64,000 nucleotides of DNA from Microvenator marinus (GCF_007993755.1 NZ_CP042467.1:3434001-3498000), one strand, 5' to 3'. Shown: positions 43,308 through 51,690, numbered from the stretch's first letter. The notes: generated by a model not told the origin, from the letters alone. A program made the numbers and translations.

Positions 43308-45613
43308 GGGGTTTTGTCGGGGCACTCTTCGTCATCATCCTTGGTGGTCTTTTGACGTTTGTTTTCACGCAAAGACAGCCCCGCTTCCCGTCAGATATCG
43401 TGGAGTTTTTGCCGGTCGGAGATGACTCGTCCAGTGCAGCTAAAGAGCTTGCGCGATCTGGATTGTCACAGAGAGTCGTCCTTTTGATCGAGGGTGTTCC
43501 CCATGAACAACGCCGAGAGTTTGTTGGTAAGTTCGTTGAAGATATGAAGGGTTCGGGACTTTTTCGTGAGGTTTCAGGCGGCCCTCCAAACACCATGTCG
43601 CAAGTTCATGACGTGTACTTTCCCCATCGCTATAGTCACCTCGCTTCCACTTCCGAGGAGTTGGAGCAGCTCAATACAGCCGCTGCAATGCAGGACAAGG
43701 CCGAAAGCTTTTTGGCGGCTCTCAATGGTCGCTATTCGATGTTCTTGCAACGAGCTGGCCCAAAGGATCCACTCCTCGCTTACATAGGTATGGTGGAGCG
43801 CCTATCAACCCTCATGCGTCCAACGATGCACGTTGTTGATGGATTCTATCAAACCTCGTCGGGCGAATCCGTCATCTTTGCAGAGCTCAGTGTCTCCCCG
43901 TTTGATTCTAAATCGGCGGTTCAAGTCCATGACTTCATTCACACGAGTTTCGACCAACACAATGTTTTCGAAGCTAAGTTGATGATCAGCGGCGTTTATC
44001 GATACACAAAGTCGATTTCAACGACCATTAAGAATGATATTCAGCGAATCACCGTCGTGAGCCTGTTCGGGATCCTCTTCATTTTCGGATTTGGGTTTGG
44101 TAAGCTTCGGTTTGCGTTGCTTCCGATTCTTTCGATTGGCGTGGGTGTTCTGGCCGCCATACTTTTTACGTCAATTGTGCTCAGTGAAATTCATCTGATT
44201 GCGTTGGCTTTTGGAGCCTCACTAATAGGAGTTTGTGTCGACTTTTCGATTCACTTCTTGAATCTTTCGACGCACTCAAAGAGGTCGGTTTGGCCACCAA
44301 TTTGGCTCGGTGCCCTCACAACAATTGGGGGATTTTCTGTGCTCTTGACATCGACGGTTCCCGCACTCAAGCAAATCGCTGTGTTCTCAACCATTGGGGT
44401 CGTGACCTCGGTTGGAACCACGTGGCTACTCGCTCGCCACTTCTTCTTGACGGAAAAGGCACCACGTCATCAACGAGCCGTCGTGGCAGTGAATCAAATG
44501 TTCGATCTTCTGCGTACCAGACCCCTTTGGGCGCTGAGCCTTGGAGTCCCGACACTTTTGATTCCGATGCTGGGCTTGCCTTCGCTACACATCGAAAAGG
44601 ACATGAGGTCGCTTCGTGACCCTTTGCCGGCACTAAGAATCGAAGATGAATTGGTACAAGCCAAGATCTCAGGAGAGAGAAGCTCAAGTGTGATCATTGT
44701 GCGGGGCAACGATGCCCAAACCGCACTTGATCGAAACGACAGCCTCGCAGTTCAATTGGAACACGCTATCGCGAACCGAGAGCTTGAAGGTTACTCGTCG
44801 ATGCACCACCTTCTGTGGTCAGGGAAAACCCAGGCCATGAATCGTGAATTTCTCCAAGAGAATAGAAATTCGCTATTGAGCAAAATGTCCAAGGCCTATG
44901 ACGAGGCTGGGGTGGACTCAGCCACTCTTGAGCCAATCAAGGAACAGAATTTTTTTGCTCCGAAGGAGTTTCTAACGCTGAGTGACCTCAGAGGGAGCGC
45001 CCTGTCGTCGTTGGTCGACCTCTTTGATGCCAGAAAGGATGGGACCGTGCTTCTGACGTTTTTGGAACGTGTGGATAAGCCTCAAGCGCTTGCCGACCGT
45101 GTTGCTGCCGTACCAGGTGCGTTCATGTTTAACCAAGAGGATTCGTTGAATTCAGCGTGGCAGGAACTCGGTCACGAAATCACTCGGGCCGCCTTGTACG
45201 GACTAGCTTTGATCGCGTTCATTGTCGTCCTTGGGTTCCGAAAGGTTAGGTCGATATTGGTAGCCATGGTGCCACCCTTTGCGGGATGTTTCGCGAGCCT
45301 CGGGGTGTTTGGACTAATGGAAGTACCTGTCGGTCCCATCCATGGTCTGGGGCTCATGTTGGTGATTGCATTGGCGGCTGACTATGGAGTGATGTTGGCT
45401 TCCCACCACCGTGACATCGGGCCTGCGGCGCTGAGTATCTTCATGGCCTATGGCTCGACGATGTTTTCGTTCGGGGCACTGGGGTTATCAGAACATCCAC
45501 TTCTAAGGAGTTTTGGACTCACTATTGCTATGGGTGCAACATTTGCGCTGCTCTTGTTGCCATTTTCAGCAGTCCTACTCCAACGCAAGAAAGATACCGT
45601 ATGCGAATCGTAG
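43304..45613 (+). CDS. MMPL/RND-superfamily exporter
   Basis: 769 residues, GTG start overlapping the LolA-like stop. Two repeated halves each with one N-terminal helix, a periplasmic domain (about 35-240; about 425-610) and a bundle of five helices; FGASLIGVCVDFSIHFLNL and ALAADYGVMLASHH are the usual MMPL transmembrane motifs with an acidic residue. It probably lifts the polyene-lipid out of the inner membrane. Its end overlaps the DUF3261 gene by 13 bases. Confidence 0.9.
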   Translation: MRGFVGALFVIILGGLLTFVFTQRQPRFPSDIVEFLPVGDDSSSAAKELARSGLSQRVVLLIEGVPHEQRREFVGKFVEDMKGSGLFREVSGGPPNTMSQVHDVYFPHRYSHLASTSEELEQLNTAAAMQDKAESFLAALNGRYSMFLQRAGPKDPLLAYIGMVERLSTLMRPTMHVVDGFYQTSSGESVIFAELSVSPFDSKSAVQVHDFIHTSFDQHNVFEAKLMISGVYRYTKSISTTIKNDIQRITVVSLFGILFIFGFGFGKLRFALLPILSIGVGVLAAILFTSIVLSEIHLIALAFGASLIGVCVDFSIHFLNLSTHSKRSVWPPIWLGALTTIGGFSVLLTSTVPALKQIAVFSTIGVVTSVGTTWLLARHFFLTEKAPRHQRAVVAVNQMFDLLRTRPLWALSLGVPTLLIPMLGLPSLHIEKDMRSLRDPLPALRIEDELVQAKISGERSSSVIIVRGNDAQTALDRNDSLAVQLEHAIANRELEGYSSMHHLLWSGKTQAMNREFLQENRNSLLSKMSKAYDEAGVDSATLEPIKEQNFFAPKEFLTLSDLRGSALSSLVDLFDARKDGTVLLTFLERVDKPQALADRVAAVPGAFMFNQEDSLNSAWQELGHEITRAALYGLALIAFIVVLGFRKVRSILVAMVPPFAGCFASLGVFGLMEVPVGPIHGLGLMLVIALAADYGVMLASHHRDIGPAALSIFMAYGSTMFSFGALGLSEHPLLRSFGLTIAMGATFALLLLPFSAVLLQRKKDTVCES

Positions 45614-46191
45614 CAATAACTATTCTATTTCTCGTTGGAGCGGGGTGTGCAGGAACGGAGAAGAAAAATTCGCCTGAAGCCAATCTTTCACTCGTTGCCG
45701 TGTCACCGGATATCGCTCCCTTTTTCATCCGCCAAAGGGTCGAGATCTCATATGGCGAGGACACCCATCTACTTGACGCCGTGATTGAGTTCGACGGAAC
45801 CACTGTGCGAACTGTTTTTCTGGACCCCGCTTCACGCCCCGCCATTGTCATGGAGCAGGCGGGGAACGAATTCAAAGCGTTCGGACCACAAGTAGACGCA
45901 CTCCCTTTCGACCCCCGATGGATTATGCAGGTCATCGGATCGGCGCTTTTAATGAGCCCACTCCATCAATTGGAATTCGAACAGGAAGTGAGGCCTTCCG
46001 CTCTTGGCGTCGTGCGAGACACCGCTGTTGACGGGCGCCTTACAACTCGATTCGTTGAGAGTCACCATACGCAGATCGAGTACTCTTGGGACGGACACGC
46101 ATGCCCAACCTCAATCAAAATCGAAAACAGTAAACAGCTCTATTCGTTGAATATTACTACTTTGCAGTGTGGAGAAGACTTAAATGAGTGA
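45601..46191 (+). CDS. DUF3261 lipoprotein (ApeN-like)
   Basis: 196 residues with a lipobox (LVGAGC, Cys about 16) and the DUF3261 order of blocks: LLDAVIEFDG, AIVMEQAGNEFKAFGPQ, DPRWIMQVIGSALL, LNITTLQC. This family travels with LolA-like and MMPL genes in aryl-polyene clusters and is an outer-membrane lipoprotein of unknown exact role. It overlaps both neighbours. Confidence 0.85.
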   Translation: MRIVAITILFLVGAGCAGTEKKNSPEANLSLVAVSPDIAPFFIRQRVEISYGEDTHLLDAVIEFDGTTVRTVFLDPASRPAIVMEQAGNEFKAFGPQVDALPFDPRWIMQVIGSALLMSPLHQLEFEQEVRPSALGVVRDTAVDGRLTTRFVESHHTQIEYSWDGHACPTSIKIENSKQLYSLNITTLQCGEDLNE

Positions 46192-47431
46192 CTTACCAGT
46201 TGTAGTCATCGGTAGTGGGCCTGGAGGTGTAGTTTGTGCTGCGGCACTCAAGCAGATGGGCATCGACGTAGTTATCATCGAACGAGGCAGGTTCCCACGA
46301 TTTACGATTGGAGAATCGCTTCTACCCATAACCATGTCTCATCTGAAGGAAGTGGGTCTTTTGGAGGCGGTTGAAAGTGCCGGGTTTCAAAAAAAAGAGG
46401 GTGCGGTTTTCGCGAATGACACCTGTTCAACGAGAATCGACTTTTCAAAGTCTTGGAATCCAAGCGCTCCACATGCGTACAGTCTTCAACGTGCGCACTT
46501 TGACCACCTACTGGCCCAGCAGGCCGAAAGGCGTGGAATCGAAATTCAATGGAATTCGACGATTGAATCCGCCGAATACAACGGCATTCAATGGACACTC
46601 CGAGTTCGAGGGCCCGCGGGGCCATATACGGTTCTAGCAAGCTTTGTGGTCGACTCCTCCGGCAGCGATATCCTGCAGCAAAGACCCACCGCGTCTTCAA
46701 CAGACAATCCCGTTTTCTCCGCAGTCTTCTGCCATATGAAAGATCCCAATCGACCCGCTGGATTTGAGGAAGGTGCCACTTGGATTCTCTCGAATGATTC
46801 AACTACTTGGGGTTGGATGATTCCGTTTAGCGACGGAACCTGTTCTGTGGGATTTGTAGGCCCAGACGCCGAAGTACGAGGCATCGCGGAAACCGATACT
46901 GAGCGCTTCTACACCCACCTACATGCATATTCGGCCTCAAGTCAGCGCTTTTCCAACTGCGAAGAGGTGCGTATCAAACCGACATCAGTAACCAATTTTA
47001 GACGAGAGTTCGTCAAGCCCTCGGGGCCAGGATATTGTTTGGTAGGCAACAGCTTGGGGTTCCTCGACCCGATCTTTTCATCGGGCCTTGCGATTGCAAC
47101 GGAGTCCGGGCTCCGTGCGGCCAAAGTAATACACCACACTCGAGAAAATCCGGATTTCAGCTGGAGTCAAAACTACGACAAGCCGTTGTCTCGTGGCCTA
47201 CGTGTTATGTCAGACTGCGTTAGTGCCTGGTATGATGGAGTACTGCGAGACCTGATCTACTCAAACACGACCAACAGATACTCAGCTCATTTTGAAAAAC
47301 GTATCACGGGCCTCCTCGCCGGAGGGGTTTGGGACGAAACAAATTCTCTCACCGAAGACACCGCTTGGAACCTGCGATTTCTCCAACAGAGAATTCAAAA
47401 GAAGGAGGTTTCACAGCGCCCAGAGGAATGA
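46184..47431 (+). CDS. FAD-dependent oxidoreductase with halogenase hallmarks
   Basis: 415 residues. The Rossmann GSGPGG (10-15) binds FAD and GESLLP (43-48) is typical of the PltA/CmlS-like group. The family hallmarks of flavin-dependent halogenases all occur: candidate catalytic Lys71 in GFQKKEGAVF, W-x-W-x-I-P at 209-214 (WGWMIP), and F-x2-P-x2-S-x-G at 293-301 (FLDPIFSSG). Known relatives sharing these motifs also include non-halogenating oxidoreductases, so activity is inferred. Xanthomonadin clusters have such a halogenase. It is the last gene of the operon. Confidence 0.75.
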   Translation: MSDLPVVVIGSGPGGVVCAAALKQMGIDVVIIERGRFPRFTIGESLLPITMSHLKEVGLLEAVESAGFQKKEGAVFANDTCSTRIDFSKSWNPSAPHAYSLQRAHFDHLLAQQAERRGIEIQWNSTIESAEYNGIQWTLRVRGPAGPYTVLASFVVDSSGSDILQQRPTASSTDNPVFSAVFCHMKDPNRPAGFEEGATWILSNDSTTWGWMIPFSDGTCSVGFVGPDAEVRGIAETDTERFYTHLHAYSASSQRFSNCEEVRIKPTSVTNFRREFVKPSGPGYCLVGNSLGFLDPIFSSGLAIATESGLRAAKVIHHTRENPDFSWSQNYDKPLSRGLRVMSDCVSAWYDGVLRDLIYSNTTNRYSAHFEKRITGLLAGGVWDETNSLTEDTAWNLRFLQQRIQKKEVSQRPEE

Positions 47432-47446
47432 GTGCGTGGGCTTTCT

Positions 47447-47466
47447 CGGGGTTGTTTCCCCGTTTT
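47447..47466 (+). terminator. Possible intrinsic terminator of the aryl-polyene operon
   Basis: CGGGG / CCCCG stem (5 bp) with a TTGTTT loop, followed by TTTT, 15 bases after the last stop. The stem is short, so it may be only partly efficient. Confidence 0.55.
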
Positions 47467-47628
47467 GATCCTGAGTGGAGTATCTCTGCCGAATCTCTTT
47501 GGGGTAGATGACTACCAATCTTCATCTTGAGTTAGAGAGATTGTTTCTTGGGGGAAGATCTTACGAAAGAGCTGATCGCCTATATTTTGAGCGGGCAACG
47601 CCCCAGCCGTGTCTGGCTACAATTTGGC

Positions 47629-47644
47629 TGGCACACGCCGTGCA
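47629..47644 (+). promoter_or_regulatory. Candidate sigma-54 (-24/-12) promoter
   Basis: TGGCACACGCCGTGCA has GG and GC 12 bases apart (first bases) as in TGGCAC-N5-TTGCA, with one mismatch in the -12 box (GTGC for TTGC). It lies 45 bases before the vWA lipoprotein start, a fitting position. A sigma-54 activator gene is at 51691. Confidence 0.4.
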
Positions 47645-47688
47645 ATCTCCAGAAAACGTCCGCAGACGACTTCAAATGGAGATGAATG

Positions 47689-49158
47689 ATGAAAGCGACC
47701 AAAACACTGATGTTCCCCCTCTTGCTAACCGTGGCTGCCTGTGGCTACAGCGACGAAGCTCTCTACGGCGACACCTACGAAGGAGCTCCTGTAGAAAGGG
47801 CCAACGACCACGAAGACCACGGCGTAAATCCCTGGATTGAAACCTCAGAGGAGGCCACCTCGAGCTTCTCTATGGACGTCAACACAGCCTCCTACACCAT
47901 GGCACGCCGCGCGATTCTAGAAGACGGGCTGCCAGTTGCGGAGAGTGTTCGCACCGAGGAATTCCTGAACTATTTTCGATTCGAGTACCCTCAACCCACC
48001 GATTCTACCTTCGCCATCAACATGGAGGTCGCGCCTAGCTACTTTGGGAGCACCGCTGAAGAACAAAAACACCTATTGAGAATTGGTGTGCGCGGAAAGA
48101 GCATCCCGCTCGACGAGATGCGACCCGCCAATATCGTACTTCTTATCGACGTCTCAGGCTCCATGGCCTCCGCGGATAGACTCGGTTTGGTCAAAGAGTC
48201 CATCAACGGACTCTTGGAGCACCTTCGGCCTACCGACACCATCGCGATCCAAACCTACGCGAGCGGCTCAACGACCGTGCTTGAGCCTACCGCCGTGGCA
48301 GAACGCGGCACGATTCAGGCCGCAGTGGATAACCTCCATGCCGGAGGTGGAACAAATGGCGAAGGTGGCATCGTCGCGGCCTACGACCTGGCCGACAAAG
48401 GCTATCTGGAAGAAGGCATCAATCGCGTCATGATCTTCACGGACGGCGACTTCAACATTGGAAAAACCGGCGACGACTTAGTCGAGCTCGTAAAAAGCTA
48501 TCGCGACCGGCAAATCTTTCTCTCCACCGTGGGCTTCGGCAATGGCGGCTACGGTGACCGCACCATGGAGCAGCTCGCCCGATACGCACAAGGCACCTAC
48601 TTCTACATAGACTCTTCGCCTGAAGCACAACGAATCTTCGGCACCGAGCTACCCTCGACGCTCGAGGTCATCGCACAAGACGCACGTATCCAGGTGGAGT
48701 TTTCCGAGGACGCCGTGCTTCGCTACCGCCTCATCGGATATGAAAAACGCGTCATGAGCAATGAGGACTTCGACAAAGAAGAAACCGATGCCGCTGAGAT
48801 TGGGCCGGACCACACCGTTACCGCCCTCTACGAGATGGTGCTCAACCCCGAGGCCGACACCTCAAGCCTGCTCTCCACCGTACGGATCCGTCATCGCGAA
48901 GGCTTCGATGAAGCCACGATTCTCACCGAGACATTCATCAAACGCTCGCAAATCTTGGCGAGTTTCGACGAGGCGAGCAAGGCCACCAGGTTTGCCGCAT
49001 CGGTGGTGCACTTTGCAGAAATCTTGCGGAGCGTCAGCCGAGATCTCCGGTTCGACGAAATCGTAGAAATCGCGGATGCCGCGCGTTACACCGACAATGA
49101 CGACCAGGAGGAGTTCGTCGACCTGGTTCGCAAAGTTAAGAGTCGCTACAACGACTGA
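47689..49158 (+). CDS. vWA-domain lipoprotein, YfbK type
   Basis: 489 residues from ATG 47689 (another ATG at 47686). A lipobox (LLTVAAC) gives an anchored protein; VIT-like N-terminal block SFSMDVNTASYTMARRAIL and EFLNYFRFEYP belongs to the YfbK-type family, followed by the vWA domain with the MIDAS DVSGSMASADR and FTDGDFNIGKTGDDL, and a C-terminal DUF3520-like part. The family is thought to bind other proteins in the periplasm. A possible sigma-54 promoter lies upstream. Confidence 0.88.
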   Translation: MKATKTLMFPLLLTVAACGYSDEALYGDTYEGAPVERANDHEDHGVNPWIETSEEATSSFSMDVNTASYTMARRAILEDGLPVAESVRTEEFLNYFRFEYPQPTDSTFAINMEVAPSYFGSTAEEQKHLLRIGVRGKSIPLDEMRPANIVLLIDVSGSMASADRLGLVKESINGLLEHLRPTDTIAIQTYASGSTTVLEPTAVAERGTIQAAVDNLHAGGGTNGEGGIVAAYDLADKGYLEEGINRVMIFTDGDFNIGKTGDDLVELVKSYRDRQIFLSTVGFGNGGYGDRTMEQLARYAQGTYFYIDSSPEAQRIFGTELPSTLEVIAQDARIQVEFSEDAVLRYRLIGYEKRVMSNEDFDKEETDAAEIGPDHTVTALYEMVLNPEADTSSLLSTVRIRHREGFDEATILTETFIKRSQILASFDEASKATRFAASVVHFAEILRSVSRDLRFDEIVEIADAARYTDNDDQEEFVDLVRKVKSRYND

Positions 49159-49159
49159 T

Positions 49160-49867
49160 CTAGCCTCCTTCTATCTCCTTGAGCAGTTCTTCCAAAAGTG
49201 CTGATCCTGCCCAGTTCTTTTGGACTCGCCCATCCGCCCCAACCAGCACAATCGTGGGATAGGAATTGATTCGGAATGCCTCAGAGACCTCCTCATTGCC
49301 CTGGAGAATCATATAACGAAGCCCCCGGCTCGCGGCGTAATCTTGGAGTTCTTTGGTGCTATCGTAGTCCAAGGCAATCGCGGCGATATTGACACCAGTG
49401 TCCATGGCCGAGAGCTCCCTCATGATGCGATGTTGGTCGGCACAAGGGCCGCAACATGGCGCCCAGAGCATCAGAAGGGCAGGCTTACCCTGTAGCTCAT
49501 CGCTGCTGCGCACCGTGCCGCTCAGGTCAGCCAACTCAAAACTCGGAATCGGTTCTCCCGGTTGGATCAGGTGGTCAGTCGGGTAGACCGGCCGTTCCCC
49601 AGGTTCATCCACAATGCACCGACAATCGGCCTCGCCCGGCAAGAGGCCGGGCATTCCGTCAGCATAGCCGGCACCAAAACAGCATCGCTCACACGCAGTG
49701 ATATCTTCTAGATTGGCGCATTCCGCAACCTCTTCGAGCTCCATTTCACTTAGCCCAAAGCCTATCAGTCCGACAATCCCGAGGGCCGCCGCCAGAATCC
49801 CGCCAACGACCAATGCGATGCAGCCTACGGCCAAGAGTGGGCCTTTTTGAATAGATTTTGACCCCAA
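49160..49867 (-). CDS. Membrane-anchored TlpA-like thioredoxin with six-Cys domain
   Basis: 235 residues. One N-terminal anchor (about 10-38), then a six-cysteine stretch C-x8-C-x2-C-C-x18-C-x-C (about 49-85) that matches the small protein at 30908. The second half is a thioredoxin-like domain of the TlpA/AhpC type with GKPALLMLWAPCCGPCADQ, where the redox motif reads C-G-P-C preceded by an extra Cys in place of Trp. It probably reduces or reshuffles periplasmic disulphides. It is convergent with the vWA gene, 1 base apart. Confidence 0.85.
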   Translation of the reverse strand: MGSKSIQKGPLLAVGCIALVVGGILAAALGIVGLIGFGLSEMELEEVAECANLEDITACERCCFGAGYADGMPGLLPGEADCRCIVDEPGERPVYPTDHLIQPGEPIPSFELADLSGTVRSSDELQGKPALLMLWAPCCGPCADQHRIMRELSAMDTGVNIAAIALDYDSTKELQDYAASRGLRYMILQGNEEVSEAFRINSYPTIVLVGADGRVQKNWAGSALLEELLKEIEGG

Positions 49868-50081
49868 GACTTCCTCCAGAAAAACGTGTTGCTGACGTCC
49901 TCTAGGCTGGTCTATCGCGCGTTCAATTTCAAGCAGAATGGACTTCTTGGTCGTGGTCAGTTTCCAAAGGCTATCGGTTCAACGAAGAAACTGTTAAATA
50001 AATCCCCGTTCTTTAGGTCTAAGGCACACAATTTCCGGCCACGCGCGAAGTGGTCCAAAAACTTTTGATATTGGAGAGGTC

Positions 50082-50936
50082 ATGAGCAAGTTGAAGATGG
50101 TGTTGGGTGGTTTGGCTCTTTTTGGCCTGGCAGCGTGTGCAGGGATGCAGATGCCGGCGGGCGGTGTCTGGGGCCCCGGCTACCAGGACGAAGGCGGCTC
50201 AAGCTCCGCCGGCTCAGGCGTTGCCGTTCCTGGGCCGAACGCACAAGCCATGTCATACGGTGAGTTCGAGCAGCTCAAGGTTTATGTGGAAGAGGCGACC
50301 ATGTCTAACCAGAAGATCGACGTGATCGTGAATGCCTCTCAGAGCGCCTATTTCTCTGCGGCACAGGTCGGTGAACTGGTCGTCATGTTGGACATGAAGA
50401 ACGACCGCGTTCGCGTCGTGGAGGCCGTTGCTGAGCGTATTTTGGACCTCAACAACCCGAATCCGATCGTCACCAAACTCACCTTTGCAGACGAGAAGTC
50501 CGACGTTCAAAACATCATGTCGGAGGCTCTGGCGGCGCGTCAGGCAGAAGAGGCGCGTCTTGCAGAAGAGGCGCGTGTTGCAGAGCAAAGACGTGCGGAA
50601 GAAGAGGCCCAGCGGGCCGAAGAAGCTCGTATTGCTGAGCAAGAGCGTCAGCAGCAGGCAGCCCAGCAACCGGACAACTCGGGATCAAGCTCGACTTCCT
50701 CAAGTTCGTCCAGTTCGTCTAGTTCCAGTTCGTCCTCAGCCTACTGTTGTCTCGGCGACAAGTATAACGAGTGTGATAGTGGGGCGGCTGCCGGCGCTTG
50801 TATGGGTTTTGGAAAGTGTATCTTCGATTGTATGGTCGCGGGTGGGTCGAGCTGCGATAGCAAGTGTGCGGACGAGTACCCGCTCATTCAGCAATGTCGT
50901 GCGGTTGCTGCAAATGACCATATGTGTCGGAACTGA
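50082..50936 (+). CDS. Lipoprotein with DUF4476, Glu/Ala helix, poly-Ser linker and Cys-rich end
   Basis: 284 residues, ATG with TTGGAGAGG upstream; lipobox LFGLAAC (Cys about 19). A DUF4476-like helical domain (about 58-150; FEQLKVYVEEATMSNQKI) is followed by an Ala/Glu/Arg helix (QAEEARLAEEARVAEQRR), a run of over a dozen serines (residues about 202-221), and a ten-plus cysteine end (SAYCCLG ... CDSKCADEYP). The Ser run should be a flexible spacer to the Cys domain. It overlaps the convergent gene by 53 bases. Confidence 0.75.
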   Translation: MSKLKMVLGGLALFGLAACAGMQMPAGGVWGPGYQDEGGSSSAGSGVAVPGPNAQAMSYGEFEQLKVYVEEATMSNQKIDVIVNASQSAYFSAAQVGELVVMLDMKNDRVRVVEAVAERILDLNNPNPIVTKLTFADEKSDVQNIMSEALAARQAEEARLAEEARVAEQRRAEEEAQRAEEARIAEQERQQQAAQQPDNSGSSSTSSSSSSSSSSSSSSAYCCLGDKYNECDSGAAAGACMGFGKCIFDCMVAGGSSCDSKCADEYPLIQQCRAVAANDHMCRN

Positions 50937-51396
50937 GGATACTCGCGTCCTCGTCTAGCCCGTTCGCCATATCCTCATTCTTCGGATTTGGCGGCTGCAC
51001 CACCACCGGGATCACCACATTGGTAGGGAGTTGAGGCACGGCCGGGTTCGGCAATGACTCAAATTTGATCTCGGTCTTGTGCTCAATAAGTTGAGCCGCA
51101 GCGCCTCGGCGCACAATCACTCTCACACGTTTTGATTCACCGGCGGCGAGTTTAACTTGCCCTTCGGAAAGCTGGCGATTGTCCGCGAAAAGGCTGACCC
51201 TCAAGTCTTGTGTGGACCCAATGCTGACGCGGTAGACGATGGCCTGTTCACTCTCATTTTTGAGCGTGATGGTGGCACTTCGGCTTCCGTCTTCGAGCGT
51301 GATTTGCTGGGGCAAAATGCTGACTTCTTGTGCGGCGGCCGTGCCTGCAACAAGGAGTGAAATCATGGCGAACAATGTAATCTTGAGGGTAGACAT
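50884..51396 (-). CDS. Secreted PapD-like (pilus-chaperone-fold) protein
   Basis: 170 residues from ATG 51396 (MSTLKITLFAM, signal to about AAA|QE); an upstream GTG frame to 51420 is possible. The body SILPQQITLEDGSRSATITLKNESEQAIVYRVSI is the N-terminal immunoglobulin-type strand pattern of fimbrial chaperones, also used in other surface systems. Only one Ig domain is present, where true chaperones have two, so this is not a standard usher chaperone. It is convergent with and overlaps the DUF4476 gene. Confidence 0.6.
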   Translation of the reverse strand: MSTLKITLFAMISLLVAGTAAAQEVSILPQQITLEDGSRSATITLKNESEQAIVYRVSIGSTQDLRVSLFADNRQLSEGQVKLAAGESKRVRVIVRRGAAAQLIEHKTEIKFESLPNPAVPQLPTNVVIPVVVQPPNPKNEDMANGLDEDASILSSDTYGHLQQPHDIAE

Positions 51397-51507
51397 CTTT
51401 GCCTCCTGGGTCCGAGTCATCTACTCCTTAGTATTAGAGCAATCGGCGTGCCATGCCGCGGAGCCAGGCGATCCGTGAGGGGTTGAGTGCGACCCGGAAT
51501 TGAGTGC

Positions 51508-51522
51508 CGGCAAATTTTGCCG
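51508..51522. promoter_or_regulatory. Palindromic operator candidate
   Basis: CGGCAAATTTTGCCG, a 7-bp perfect dyad around a central base, lies in the 294-base gap between the divergent PapD-like gene and the sigma-54 activator gene. Its symmetry suits binding by a dimeric regulator. Confidence 0.4.
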
Positions 51523-51648
51523 AGTCGGAAAAAACAGTCTAGAGGGCTCTGTCCTCGTAGGATGAACGTTGGAAAGAGCAGAAAAATAAGTTCTGATCTC
51601 AGAGGTTCTTAAAAAACTAAGGTTGTGTTTTACTTCTACGCGACGCAT

Positions 51649-51675
51649 CTAACGCGGGCAGAGCCCGCGTTGACA
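51649..51675 (+). repeat. Dispersed intergenic repeat, copy 2 (hairpin)
   Basis: ACGCGGGC-AGA-GCCCGCGT forms a perfect 8-bp stem with a 3-base loop and is followed by TGACA. It shares 15 identical bases with copy 1 (7629-7643) and, on the opposite strand, about 20 similar bases with copy 3 (54212). A weaker relative, GAGGGCTCTGTCCTC, lies at 51542-51556. Confidence 0.6.
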
Positions 51676-51690
51676 GGTGAAAGGAACGGC

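Larger units (their letters stand above)
31426..47431 (+). other. Aryl-polyene-type pigment biosynthesis gene cluster (17 genes)
   Basis: Seventeen plus-strand genes, nearly all overlapping by 4-20 bases, with the content of APE clusters: acyltransferase, ACPs, ketosynthases, chain-length factor, two hotdog dehydratases, ketoreductase, COG4648 membrane protein, AMP-ligase, glycosyltransferase, LpxL-like acyltransferase, thioesterase, LolA-like, MMPL and DUF3261 proteins. An ammonia-lyase and a flavin enzyme add an aryl starter route and a tailoring step, as known from xanthomonadin and flexirubin clusters. It ends at a hairpin at 47447. No methyltransferase is present. Confidence 0.9.

Noticed and set aside
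47508-47840. 110-codon frame between the pigment cluster and the vWA gene
   Set aside because: It runs into the vWA gene in another frame, has a low-complexity Arg-rich end and lacks a family; a remnant is possible but not supported.
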